Under the pieces are notes generated by a model. It made no database searches. It saw only the letters and a program-made list of their open reading frames with translations, and had not been told where the DNA came from. The position numbers and the translations under genes were made by a program. Of a stretch of 64,000 nucleotides of DNA, positions 35,408 through 47,358 are shown one piece after another (position 1 is the first letter of the stretch; each line of letters starts with the position of its first letter). The DNA comes from Diogma glabrata (lineage: Eukaryota; Arthropoda; Insecta; Diptera; Cylindrotomidae): assembly GCA_963693315.1 (NCBI GenBank), contig OY856188.1, positions 197,302,379-197,366,378 of the forward strand. Reading direction: 5' to 3'.

Positions 35408-36021
35408 GTGTACAAGAATTTCTCGACGTTTTGGATCATAACCAGTCTAACTGGGCAAACAAAAATGTCCGTCTGTATGCCATTAAAATGTTTTAGGGAA
35501 AATTGAAAACGACAAACAAATTAGATATTTCAGTCTTCATCAATCACTATACCAAACCCTTCGGCCTTCCCAAGACCAAAGTTTTTGACATATTGGAGTA
35601 GGAGGTTTTAAGTCCATATTTTATAAATACTTTGAGATTGTTTATCGAAATTTATGATATTTAATGAAATCTTTGGGTTTGCATAAGATTTATTCGGGTT
35701 TATGTTTTGTAGTAGTTGGCAACCCAACCCTATATTCTAATATAGATGTCCTTGCAAAATTACATTTGTTTGCAGGCTAACAGTACAATATTTTAATTTA
35801 AATTTTCAGCGTTTTTTATAATAAATAAGGTACTTTTTGTCGGTGTTTTTGGATGCCAACATCTCGGTAGCGGCTTTTGCTCTTTATATATTAAGGTAAA
35901 ATTAACAAAACTGGTGCTGGACAGAGTAAAAAAACAATTTTCATTTTCTTTCACTTTCAAAACGACAGCATCTAAAAAAACCCCAAGAGAGCTTAAAATT
36001 AAATTATTATTCTGTTAACTT
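35408..36021. other. Interior of the hAT-like element, no motif recognised
   Basis: Expected location of the transposase N-terminal and catalytic region, but no frame or motif could be supported. Confidence 0.35.
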
Positions 36022-36328
36022 CCCTGGCAAAAATTCTTGTAGGAAGTTTTGTTAGGATCTTACATGAACTTTAAAAGATCCTATGTGAATCTTGTATGAT
36101 CTTGTAAACTCCTTGTCCCAATTCTCTACAAGAAATGATCATGATCATGTAAGTTCCTACCCTGGCAAAAATTCTTATAGGAATTTTTGTTAGGATCTTA
36201 CATGAACTATAAAAGATCCTATGTAAATCTTGTATGATCTTGTAAACTTCTTGTTCCAATTCTCTACAAGTAACGATCATGATCATGTAAGTTCCTATAT
36301 AATTTTCCTACAAGAATTTTTGCCAGGG
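36022..36328. mobile_element. 307 bp MITE with ends CCCTGGCAAAAATTC and internal tandem duplication
   Basis: The element begins CCCTGGCAAAAATTCTTGTA and ends with the inverse TACAAGAATTTTTGCCAGGG. Inside, a ~150 bp unit is repeated: CCCTGGCAAAAATTCTT recurs at about 36171, and GTTAGGATCTTACATGAACT occurs at 36051 and 36191. Each unit ends with the palindrome ATGATCATGATCAT. No coding potential. Confidence 0.8.
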
Positions 36329-37050
36329 TTGTAAACAAGTATAATGTTACATGGACATCTATATTAGAATTAAAACTATGTTTATAACTTTTAGTTACCA
36401 TATTAATGTACATAAACTGTCTTTTATATAAACAGAAATATCCATTCAAGTAAAATCTAGAATATAAATTGGTTTATTGACCATCTCAATTAGTTGGAGA
36501 TTGGCTTGTCTTCCAAACTCGTAGATCAGTAGAGTATGGAAAACAGTAAAATATGTGTTCGTAGAGCAAACTTCAAACTAAACAATACACTAGAATTGAA
36601 AATTAAAATAAAAACAACAATGTCTAACTTATGTAGATCTGATAAATGATGATGAAATTTCAACGTCAAATAACATCGCTTCACATACAAGAGAAATAGT
36701 TTTTCTCTCACAAAAGTTCAACATATTCGAAATTCAAAATATTTGAATGGCATAATTTAAATTACTTTTTCCTTAGTTACTTCAGTTTAATTACTTAAAC
36801 TATTAATTGATCGACGAAAAGGTTATCGAGGTTCGATTCGATAAATTAATTATTTACTCACATATTCTCCTACTATTTCCCTGAATTTGCATTATATATA
36901 AAATTAGTTAATGAATAATGATGGAAAAGATTTTTTAGTTAATATATTTAAAAAAATTTAAAAAAAAATGGAAAAATGATGATTAAAATGGAAAAAAATG
37001 GAAAGAACAAAAAAAAAATGGAATAAATGGATTTAGCGGGAGCCCTGAAT

Positions 37051-37374
37051 GCTTACTCGAAGAAACGAGCCTTCATATAACTCTGTATCTGGGCTTTGAT
37101 CACTGAGGAAGATAGCGTGTTACATAATCAAGGATTATGCCAGTAGCTGGATTTTTGGCAACCCTATTTTAGTTTTGTTCATGCAAATTTTTAAAACAAA
37201 TTTGCTTTTATATTTCTTATTTTTTTTTATTTTCTCATCTTACGGTAAATAGGATTTAGGATTTATTGTTTAGCTATCCATTATTTAACTAAAAATTTAA
37301 AAATAAACAAAAAAAATTGCGTCCATTAACATCCTTAGAACGCATGTTGGTGTTGTAATGTCTACTACACAACA
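37051..37374 (-). repeat. LTR-like repeat, copy 1, right part
   Basis: Continues copy 1 after the hAT-like insertion. Shared with 52490-52885: CGAAGAAACGAGCCTTCATA-type sequence, GTCCATTAACATCC and ACTACACAACACATTTTAT. Confidence 0.6.
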
Positions 37375-38576
37375 CATTTTATATGGGAAAAAAAAATTTG
37401 GTACGACGACGAACGACCTCTTTCGGACAACTTTCCAGAACACAGATAACCGATTTTAGTTAAAGGAAGAAGTCAACTAACTTTACTGAATGTACTACCA
37501 AGTATTTTGAAGTTATGGCTGAAATAGCGTAGATTCGTCCGTATCTTCCCTCTACCTACTCTTCGAAAAAAAAACGTGTTTAAGATACATGAAGTTTAAC
37601 ATCTAACTTTTAACAACAAGATCTAGATCAAATGTAGAATCATACTAAATCCAAATACGAAAATTTGAAATGTGCACTAAAAAAGGGTTGAGCTTGTTTA
37701 CCTCGGTAACATCGAATCGAAGGTTTTTGTACACACGGTGGCCACCTTATACTATTCCGTATGTGTACGCAGAAAAATTACACACGATAGCGAAAGATAA
37801 TTTGAATCTCGTTTATTTTGGAAATTGATAAGGATGCCATCGAATACGCACGACTTAAAACCTGAAATTCTAAAAATTGCACATTGAATAGAAAAATTGC
37901 CCTTAATGATAGTGGGACTAATAATCACGATTAAACAGGATTCCACATGTTTAACATCCTTCCTTCTATATACATATCTAACAATCTACCTATTTTTATA
38001 TCAAAAGTCATTATTAAATTAGTCTCGTCGACGATCTAAGGTTTTGCATGTACGACGATGAGAGAAATGTTGCAAGTACAATTTTTCTTGAGAAGAATAA
38101 AAACTAATAGACTATTTATTCAGATCTTCTTTGCTTGAACTGACTGTCGATTTGCTGCATGTTATAATATCCACCCCATTCATATCCATCTCTATCCGGC
38201 TCTACCGCATTTCAAACTGCAAAAGATCGGACCAAAAGACGTCGTCCTTTTTACAAAGAATAAAAAAATATATTATGTGCTTATGTGCTGTTAGAACTTT
38301 TTACAGAAAATTTAACAGAATGAGTCAATCGAACTTTCAATTGTAAAATTTGGAAGAGCATACCTGATCATTATCAGAAAAGTTGGTTTCAACATAACAT
38401 GCAACGTCTAAACAACTAGTAAAAACAAACATGTTTACAAGTTATTACTGAACCCAGATTTCAGAACTTATTAAAATTTATTTTACAGCCATATTAATAA
38501 TAACACCGCTTCAAACCTCGGATCGTCCAAATAAGAAAAAAATTCAAATGGAAATTTTGGATAAATCTGAATGTTT
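37375..38576. other. Apparently unique DNA, no gene recognised
   Basis: Short frames only, none with recognisable motifs. Downstream exons of the gene whose first exon is at 39068-39190 would be expected on the minus strand here or further left, but none could be supported. Confidence 0.4.
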
Positions 38577-38725
38577 TAGTGAATTCTTTTCAGCTTGTTC
38601 GGTACAAGTTCCAACAACGAATTATCGAAATTTGTTGTTTTTGTATTGCACTTTTTACAAAAGAATACAAATTTCGATAATTCTATGTTGGATCTTGTAC
38701 CGAATAGGAAGAAAAGAATTCACTA
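38577..38725. repeat. 149 bp hairpin-forming inverted repeat
   Basis: Arms of about 59 bp (38577-38635 and 38667-38725) flank a 31 bp loop. Landmarks are TAGTGAATTCTTTTC against GAAAAGAATTCACTA and ATTATCGAAATTTGT against ACAAATTTCGATAAT, with a few mismatches. It could be a small MITE or a transcribed hairpin. Confidence 0.8.
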
Positions 38726-39067
38726 TTTGATTTGATATAAGACTACATGTATTCCGTAACTGTCCTTTCACGTGCGTTACAATAATACGATCATACTATA
38801 ATCTCACGCCCAACGCCAGAAAAAAACTAGTTTCCCATTCCAAAATTACCATATCTTAAATAGAAAACTGTGATACATTTTCCGTAACAAAAAAGCACCA
38901 TAATATGAATTATAAAAAAGGTCAACTTTTACATTTCTACTATACCCCATAAATTTTCATTAAAAATTTAAATTTCTCAATAAATAATATTGTTTTCCTC
39001 TGACATTCTAGTTTACTATAACAACAACAACAAAACTATAATTTAATTAAGATAAAAAAAAACTTGC

Positions 39068-39190
39068 CTCATCAATAAATTCAAAATCTCCTTCAAATTT
39101 ATTATTACTTATATTTTTCTTTTTAGCACTAACAGTTGTTGTTGATATCAAAATGATTACAATTAAGGTAATTAATGAGAAATACCTCAT
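39068..39190 (-). CDS. Probable first coding exon of a secreted protein
   Basis: From ATG at 39190 the minus strand reads MRYFSLITLIVIILISTTTV then SAKKKN, a good signal peptide: one Arg, a hydrophobic core of about 15 residues and small residues before a likely cleavage after A22. A lysine-rich and then acidic segment follows (KFEGDFEFIDE). The exon would end at GAG followed by GCAAGT, the strong consensus of rare GC-AG donors, after exactly 41 codons (phase 0). Without splicing the frame stops seven codons later. No downstream exon was found, so the gene is not identified. A short unspliced peptide or chance frame remains possible. Confidence 0.4.
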
Positions 39191-40885
39191 TTTTGTTTAA
39201 TTAATTTTTTTTTTATTTTTTCACTTTTCACCTTAGTTTTCACAATTTTTTTTAATGTAATTATTTGAATTTAATTTTTTTTTTTTTTTAAGCCACAAAA
39301 GATCACACTCTTGATAGTTATGAGGGTGTTGTGATTGTTTATTAACCCGTCTTACTTGTTTCACTTTTCTAAAAAATAAGTCTGCTTTATTTGTCTTATA
39401 AAATCATTGCAAATATATAAGTAAAATAAAATTCTTCAATCTATATTATTTTGTGTTTTGAGATTTTCTTTCAAATGTAAGAGGAATGTATATGTAACAA
39501 ACTGCACTTGTCTATAATAATAAAATTATATAAGAAATAAGAGAAAAATATAACTGTTAAAACTTATTTCTTACTTAGTTTTGTTTATTACTAAAATGCA
39601 AATCTAAATGATTTATAAACGTAGATCTTGCACGCCAAATTATTTTAACGATACAGTTTGATGAAAACTGAAAGAACGTTTTTTTTCGTTTTTATCCTGA
39701 CTCCGTGTTTGGCGTCGAAAGGCAACAAACCAATATTTCTGCGCATATCAATAAAACAAAAACTAAAAAAACAGAATTTTGTTTACTCTTCCATTTGTAT
39801 ATAAAATTAAAAAAAAAATAATAGAGAATCTAAAACATAATTTTCCCTACAAAATCGTACAAAAGAATTTTATTTTAAGAGAATATCGTTTTGGCAAGAG
39901 AGAAACGTTGGAAAAAACTAAAGAATATAAACAAACAAAAAATCGATGAATTACTTCTCTATATACCATAATTTAACAAAAGCTATAAAGTTTTTTCAAA
40001 CGAATCGTTGAAGTTCGAATATAATTATCTTTGAGAACAAAACTAATGGAAAAATAGTCCGCTAATAAAAAACAATTATTCACAAAACAAGTCAGAAAAC
40101 ATATTGGCGCCTTGCTCTTCGGTGATTTCTAGAGAATTTATTTTTAAAGTTTTTCATACTTTGCGACTAATCAAAAACCTAATTTATAGATGGTTACTTT
40201 TTCAGGATACGAAGCCTTTTAAAATAACGCAGTGATTAAGATGCAGTCAGTTCACCGAATCAGTGACCCTGACAAAAAAAAACGAAGATGTCTAATCACA
40301 CCCAAAAAAACTGGCGCCACACCACCTAGTTTAATTTTATTTAAGAGACTAAACATAATTTAATCTCTCACATTTCCTTGATGTACAATGATTGTGGGAC
40401 AATGGAGCAAATAATAGGTTGTAGCATTGTTTTAATTATTACAGTGTTATCAGTTTACTAAAATTAAATAAAAGAGGTGAATTCAATTTGCAGAACCCTA
40501 CCTTTTTCACACTCTATCTGTAACACTGGGATAATTTAGTTTGTTGGTAGAATGATTAGAGTTGAAATGTTTTTCGCTAAACATTTTCTCAAAAACTGTT
40601 GAAAAATGTTATATAAAACAGTCGGTCAAGTGTCAGTATAACTGTCTCGTCAAAGGTTCTGTCAACAGTCTACCCTCCTTATCCACAACACTCGCATGAT
40701 TTACTTTATATGCCGCTGGCATAGAGCAACAATGAGATATCTTAAAAAGTGCATGTTTGGAGATATCAAGCTTCAAAGTTTACCAAAATGTGATTTTTGC
40801 AATAAAATTAATGAGAATTTCTAGTGCAATTAACATATAATGAATAAACTTCTTTATGGTCAAAGTAAAGCATACGATTTAATAT
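39191..40885. other. AT-rich DNA, no gene seen
   Basis: Would contain the promoter and 5' UTR of the putative minus-strand gene. A long T run lies at about 39277-39291. No confident core promoter could be assigned. Confidence 0.4.
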
Positions 40886-41488
40886 TGTTACGATTACAGA
40901 AAAATCTAGACTATTACAGTTTCTTCCAGTAAAATCAAATCACAACAAAACGAAACCACAAATAAATGTAATGAATATTGTTGTTGTACATATTCTTAGA
41001 ATTAAGGTCAACATAAATGATTTTATGAATCAAATCAACGTAACGTAAAATAATCGAATATTCTAATATTTTCTTAATTGGTTTCTCAAAAGTGACGTCG
41101 AATTTGCTGGAAGTTAAGCAGAATGGTATATAAGCGATTGTCTCTTGTAGATTAGTAATTAGTATTATTTTAAACCTGCGATAGTGAAGTTATAATTATA
41201 AAAGTGATTTTTAAATTAGTTTTTGTGAATAAAAAGTGTTATTAAGTAGAAATAATTTGTGTATTATTTTAAAGCTTGGTTTACTGGAAATTTCGACAAT
41301 CAACCGTTGGAGTTTCTGAAGCTGTTGAAAGAATATTCTAGTTAGGAATATTGTTTGCTGTATTGTTTTCCTATATAGTTGTGGAACAATTAAGTTGCTG
41401 AATACTTAATAAAACCTGGGGTTTGTGCTTACTAATCGGTGATCGAACTCGGAAGAGATTTGGGAATTGCTTATCTGCGAACATTACA
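40886..41488 (+). repeat. Solo LTR, about 600 bp (family TGTTACG), copy 1
   Basis: Begins TGTTACGATTACAG and is about 80-85% similar by eye to the inverse of 43695-44298 along its length (TTTTAAACCTGCGATAGTG, AATCAACCGTTGGAGTTTCT, GGTGATCGAACTCGGAAGAG). It ends in ACATTACA where the two copies have diverged, so the right boundary is approximate. No internal domain lies next to it. Confidence 0.7.
41127..41133 (+). promoter_or_regulatory. TATA box in the solo LTR
   Basis: GGTATATAAGCG about 30 bp upstream of an A/T-rich initiator-like stretch. The position, mid-LTR at the expected U3/R junction, fits a retrotransposon promoter. Function in this solo copy is unknown. Confidence 0.5.
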
Positions 41489-43312
41489 AAAGAAAAATTT
41501 AAAAAAATTCACGGGTGTAGGAATCTTGCTAATTCGAAACTAAAACTTTTAAATAACTTTTTTTGGTTGTTATAATTTCAAATGTCCATTGGAGGGGTTT
41601 ATAGCAGAAATTTTGAAAAAAAATTATTTTTGATCATGTCATGTGGGGTGTCATATGAGAGTTGATTGTTTTTTTGGTAGTGCAAAACAATTATTTTTGT
41701 AATTTTCGAAGGCACCGTTTTTGGCTTATTTGTAAAATTGTGTTTTGGAGAAGAACTATTCTCGTAGAATAATATATACACGGAACCCTCAACGAGCGAA
41801 TTATATTCGCACTTGTCCGACCTTTTTTACTTTTATTATATGTATACACAGTTCAATAGTGGGACATTTTAACATATCTCATTATTACACTATTTGAAAA
41901 ATGTAATAAAGGTACAACATCTGTGATAGCAAATTAGTTTTTATTTTTAATGCAGTATAAATAATGAATGTATTTCGTAACATAATGCACATTAAATTCA
42001 GAATATTTCAAAAAAACCCATTGTTGCTCTTTGCCAGCGATGTGTTAAAAAGCTTTTAGATTCTTATAAATGAAAATAGCTTTTTCCATAGTGCCAAAAA
42101 CTCAGAATTGAATACGAAATTACAACATAAAAATTATGCTCTATAGTCTATCATATGAAAGCTCACTGAAGACATAGAATTAAGAAACGGCAGCTAACCT
42201 ACTTTCTTGTTAAATACGTGAATTTGAAGATTTGTCGTTGGTCAGGGTCGAAGTAAAGTCGGAAAAAACGTTTTCCTTTATATGAGAAAAATTACATAAA
42301 AAACTGATGTCCCTAAAAATAGATAAAATAAATACATCTTTGATTTTCTTTTAAGTAGCAGGCAAAAAACTTGTAAAACCGATCACGTCGATAGAATTTA
42401 TAAGTTGCGGAGAAAATCTAATTAGTCGAGTCAAAATAGGTTTTTACTTATAAGTTCGGGGACAGGTCCGGTTTTGATGATTATTTATAAAATGTTTGTT
42501 TTTATCTATTATTTGAAATCAGAAATATTGCAGTTTGCGCAATTAAATATTTATATTGTTTAAATAAAATAAACATAATTTATGGAGAGATTAAATTTTG
42601 TCACGGTATTATTAACTTTTTAATAGTTAAAGTTAAAAAAAATTTGTTTATTTTATTATTTTATAATTTTTAAAAGCTTTAAATTATACGAATATTGTAA
42701 GAAAAAAATCGTAAACAATTATAAATGATTTTGTATTTATTTTACATTTAAATATGACATTATACATTTAGGAAATTCGATGATTAAAGTGCAAAGAAGT
42801 TCCCATATAATAAATAAGTATTTCCATAATTCCACAGAAAAAAAGTCGTAAGTTTCATCTAATTTAAATTACGTAATTTGAAAATGTATGATTCATAGTA
42901 ACATAACTATCTTAATTTTATAGCTATAACTACCATTAAAAAACTGATGTATAGTTGCTCTTGAGGCTATAAGATGGTATACATTCCAACATACCTAAAC
43001 CCTACACCTTCAAATGGTTAAGGGTTAAACGACTCGAAATGAGTGATCTGTGCTCTATAATAAAAACCTGAAATTGTTATATCTCCGGTATTTTTTATCC
43101 CACAGAAAACAAAATAAAACCAATTTTTGGTTAAGAAAAAACCAACGTTGTTTGTATGGAGTAGTTTTTTACGTATATTTTTTAGTTTTAGTCTTTAGAG
43201 TTATTTTGGAGAGTTTAAGAAATTTGAAATACATTTTTCATTATTATCATACTATTTCGAACAATGCTTATTCTAATCCAGCAAAACTTCTGGATCACAT
43301 AAGTAATCGATA
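41489..43312. other. AT-rich DNA with one dispersed repeat
   Basis: No gene seen. At about 42445-42570 the sequence TTCGGGGACAGGTCCGGTTT through TTAAATATTTATATTGTTTAAA recurs inverted at about 47890-48010, marking a dispersed repeat of at least 120 bp. Confidence 0.5.
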
Positions 43313-43396
43313 AAGAAAACTAAGCCATCCAAAGTTATTGGACCTGACGGCATCTGAGCCATCATGCTAAAACACATTGGACCCAAAGGATTGAAC
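43313..43396 (+). pseudogene. LOA/jockey-type element, copy B, 5' piece
   Basis: Encodes the start of the RT palm (KPSKVIGPDGI, stop, AIMLKHIGPKG). It is interrupted after GGATTGAAC by the CR1-like insertion and resumes at 45972. The 5' part of the element is missing. Confidence 0.8.
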
Positions 43397-45974
43397 CAAA
43401 AATCATAAAACCGTTTCGCTTGGTAAAAATTAAATTAAAATGGCTAAGGACGATTACATTCGAAATAAAGTGATAAGTGCCGGAAACGAACAAAAGAATA
43501 TATAGAGTACTTTAAAAGATATAAATTATGTGAAATTCGGATTAGATGAGGAAAATGATAAATCATGTATAGCTATGAAACTAAACAGTTTCTTTGTTGA
43601 TAGTGGGGGAAATAAATAAAGGAATCGATATCGTAGACTTTCAAGAAATACAACAGGAAACGCAAGCACAGTTTAAGATCAGATACTGTAACATTGTTAC
43701 GTTTTTCTAACCTTCCTTCGAATTGCCCTAACTCACAAGTCGATAAACGACATTCCCAAATCTCTTCTGAGTTCGATCACTGATTAGTAAGCGCAAACAC
43801 CAGGTTTTATTAGGTATTTAACTCCTTAACTGTTCCACAACAACAGAAAACAATACATCAAACAATATTCCTAGTTAGAATATTTCTTCAACAGCTTCAA
43901 CGGTTGATTGTAGAAATTTCCAGTAACACAGCGTTCAAAATAATACACAAAATATTTCTACTCAATAACACTTAAAACTTTATTCACAAAAACTAATTTA
44001 AAAATCACTTTTATAATTTTAACTTTACTATCGCAGGTTTAAAATAAAACTAAACTATTCTACAAGAGGATTTTTCCTTATATACAATTCTGCATAGTTC
44101 TCGACCATTCGAGGTCACTTTTTAGAAACCTTGAGAAAATATTAGAATATTCGATTATTTTACGTGATGTTGATTTGATTCATAAAATCATTCATTTTAT
44201 GTTTACCCTAATTCTAAGAATACAACAACAACAACAACACTATTCTTTTCATTTTGATTATGATTGGATTTTGTTATGATTTTGCTATAACCGTAACAAT
44301 ATAAAGGATGTGGTAAGGGCTTTGGAAAATATGAATAATAAGAGAGATGCAGCTGTGTTGAATATAAATATGTTGTTTAACTCAATTGAAATAATTGGAC
44401 TGGCAGATAATGAATTTGTCACTACAAGAAAGTAAATTCCCAAATTGGAAGGAATAAATCGTAATTCCAGTAAGAAAAGTTGCAAATTTAAATAAGGCTG
44501 AGGATTTTAGACCTATTAACTTACTACCAGTATATGAAAAAATATTTGAACGTCTTATATCGGATCAACTGAGGATTTTTTTTAGAAGATAATGGTATAT
44601 TGTTGGAGTATCAGTTTGGTTTTCGGAGTAACCATTCGTGTGAGGCAGCAATAAATTGGATAGTAACCGAGTGGAAAAAACAAAATGATATTGGAAGAAG
44701 AGTAGCTGTGTTTCTAGACCTGTAGAGCATTTGAAACGTTAGATAAGACGATCATAGTAAAAACACTCCAATGGTATGGCATTAAGGGCAAACTTTGGTT
44801 TCAGTCATATCTGTATGGAAGGACGCAGAGAACAAGAATAAATGAACATTTATCAGATAGTACTGAAGTGAAACTTGGTGTTCCTCAATGTTCTATACTT
44901 GGGGTACTGCTTTTCTTGTTATATATTAACGACATGAGTGAAGTACTAAGACATTCGAAAATAGCATTATTCGCTGATGATGCACTAATATATTGTGATA
45001 GTAATGACGAAGAGGAATGCATAAGAAATATACAAGAAGACCTTGATAGTATAGTAAAATGGTTAAAAATGCATAAACTTAAATTGAATATATCAAAAAC
45101 AAAGTGCATGAAAAGTAATATAAACAGGCTGATTGTATTGAAAATTGATAATGAAAGGGTCGAAAAAGTAGTAGAATTTATATATTTGGGAGTGTGGTTA
45201 GACGAAAAATTATTATTGGACAAAAATGGTGAATATGTCTTTAAAAAAATAGCGAAGATTGGATTTTTAAGCGGAATAAGACGCTACGTAACTGTCAAAA
45301 CATCGACAATGTTATATAATGCTTTGGTTCTATTCTACCGCACTTTGATTATTGTTCTACATTGTTGTACTCAGAAGCAAGCTCCATTAAGAGTAGATTA
45401 CAAATTTTGCAAAATAAAGGGATGAGAATGATATTAAAACGTCGCAGAAGAGCGCACATTGCAGATATATTAGTTGAATTGAAGTGGATGAATGTAAATC
45501 AAAGATTGTATACTATAGTATGATTTTTGTTTTTAAGATGAAGCATAGGAAACTTCCACATTATCTGAAGAGCGGCACTTCAACTGTACAAGATATACAA
45601 CCGTATCACCTAAGAGGAGCAGATAAACTTAGATTACTCAAATTTTCTAAAAGTGGATCACAAAACATGGTGATGTACAAAGGATTGCAATTGTTTAATA
45701 ATTTGCTGTCAGAGATAAGGTTGGAAGAAAATAGTAAAATATTTAAAAAACTGTTGAAAAATTATGTGCTTTTTACTTATGATTGAAGTAAATTGAATGC
45801 CGATTAGGGTGTTAATGTTAATATTATTATGCTATTTTAAGTTAATTTAAATTAAATTTTATAATAGAATAAGCTAACCATAACTGTTTAAAATTGTGTT
45901 ATTAAAATAAGATTTGTTCTAAGAATCTTGAAGTTGTAAAACTAATAATAATAATAAATAAATAAAATAAAAAC
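43397..45974 (+). pseudogene. CR1/jockey-type non-LTR element inserted into LOA copy B
   Basis: Readable pieces in order: a pre-RT linker at 43440-43615 (SAGNEQKNI, INYVKFGLDEENDK); after the solo-LTR insertion, RT at 44490-45425 with KAEDFRPINLLPVYEKIF, LGVPQCSILGVLLFLLYIND and catalytic LFADDALIYCDS; and a C-terminal domain at 45484-45786 with HRKLPHYLK and KGLQLFNNLLSEI. It ends in an (ATAA/TAA)n tail at 45943-45973, typical of non-LTR 3' ends. Several stops and frameshifts. AAC at both junctions may be a short target duplication. Confidence 0.85.
43695..44298 (-). repeat. Solo LTR (family TGTTACG), copy 2, inside the CR1-like element
   Basis: On the minus strand the LTR starts TGTTACGGTTATAG at 44298 and ends AAAAACGTAACA at 43695 (604 bp). 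Flanks ACAT and ATAT could be an imperfect 4 bp duplication. It splits the RT-linker of the CR1-like element. A solo LTR is the product of LTR-LTR recombination. Confidence 0.8.
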
Positions 45975-47358
45975 TATCTTACTATCACACTCAACACCTT
46001 GCTAAATACTCTCCAGATACCTAATATCTTGAAAACGGCCAGAATAAGTCCCATCTTGGAACCTGGCAAGCCTGAAGAAAAGGAAGAATCCTATAGACCG
46101 ACCTCTATCCTATCATCGGTTGCAAAATTGATTGAAGCACTTCTGCTTCCTCGGTTAACTGGATCTAACAAATTGGCGTCTCATCAACATGTCTTTAGAA
46201 AAGCACACAGTACAGCTACCGTTCTTCATAGAATCCAAAATAAAATCAGCGACAGTCTAAACCAAAAACAACCCTGTCTACAATTTTAGTTGCACTTGAC
46301 TTGACAGTGTCACACGCTGCACTCCTGAATGATATATTCAACACTAATCTGCCAAGTTTATTAAAGCGCTGGTTGTCCAACTACCTAAGAGGCCGCCAAA
46401 CATACGTTGAGTTCCGTAACTGCAAATCTAAGATGAGAGTGCTCAGACAAGGATTTCCACAAGTTGGAGTTCTGTCACCTTCACTATTCAATCTCTACCT
46501 AAGTAGTATACCTGCCCCACCAGCAGGAATAACCATCCCTTTATATGCAGACGACTGCACGGTGCTTGCAACAGGAAACAACTCACAAATGTTCTGAACA
46601 CAACCTTAACATCCTGAACGAATGGTTTAAAACCAGAAAACTGAAACTTTCCACCGAAAAGTCCAGCTCTACACTTTTCACCACATGGGCGAAGAAGGTA
46701 AACACAACACTTATGTTAAGTTGCTATCACATCTACATTGACCACGTGCTTATTCCCACGGTAAAAAATCCGAGACTGTTGGGGCCTGGGGGTCACATTC
46801 GATCCACTACTTAAATTCAATGCTAATGCTCAACAGGTGAACGCGAGATTGAAAAACAGGAACAATGCATTCAAAGCACTAGCTGGTAGTTCATGAGGCA
46901 AATATGAAAACACGATCATAACACCATACATAGCAAAAGGAAGACCTATTTTGAATTACACTGCACCCATATGGGCACTCGCTGACACTCACTGGAATAA
47001 GTTACAAGTAACACAAAACGCAGCCTTGCGAACAGCAACCGGATGCCATTTCATGGCTCACCGAGATCATCTGCACCAAGAATGCAACATATTGCCGGTC
47101 CGTCAACATAATGAAATGTTTACCAAACAATATCCCTGCAATGACACCTTAATCACCTAGAAACATAAGGCGTACTGCGAAATGTTTCTTGAATGATGTC
47201 GGAAACAACCAAGTAACTGGCATCATCGATGAGCTTACGTATAAAACAGACTTAAAAATAATTCAAACGAAAGATGTTGAAGACACAATAAAGAATTACG
47301 ACCCAAATCGAGTTCTCAATAGTAAGCCACCTAAAGTCGCTGCGGAAGAGGTCAAATT
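45972..47358 (+). pseudogene. LOA/jockey-type element, copy B, main piece
   Basis: After the insertion the RT continues: NTLQIPNILKTARISPILEP, GKPEEKEESYRP, RQTYVEFRNCKSKMRVLRQG, the catalytic PLYADDCTVLATGNN (YADD intact, about 46538-46560), LNEWFKTRKLKLSTEKSS and the distal region HLHQECNILPVRQHNEM and PNRVLNSKPPKVAAEEVKLP. Homology to the family ends abruptly near 47358. A deletion removes part of the RT near 46290, and several frame changes are present. Confidence 0.88.

Larger units (their letters stand above)
29135..37050 (-). mobile_element. Large hAT-like DNA transposon with nested insertions
   Basis: Ends are CAGGGCTCCCG (29138-29148) and its inverse CGGGAGCCCTG (37037-37047). The flanks read TTGCTTA before and GCTTACTCG after. 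Paralogous uninterrupted copies of the host repeat read TTGCTTNCTCG, so GCTTA or TGCTTA is duplicated. That is shorter than the usual 8 bp of hAT, which leaves the superfamily open despite a hAT-type dimerisation domain encoded at 32190-32935. It contains three later insertions (31262-32091, 32958-35142, 36022-36328). Confidence 0.7.
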
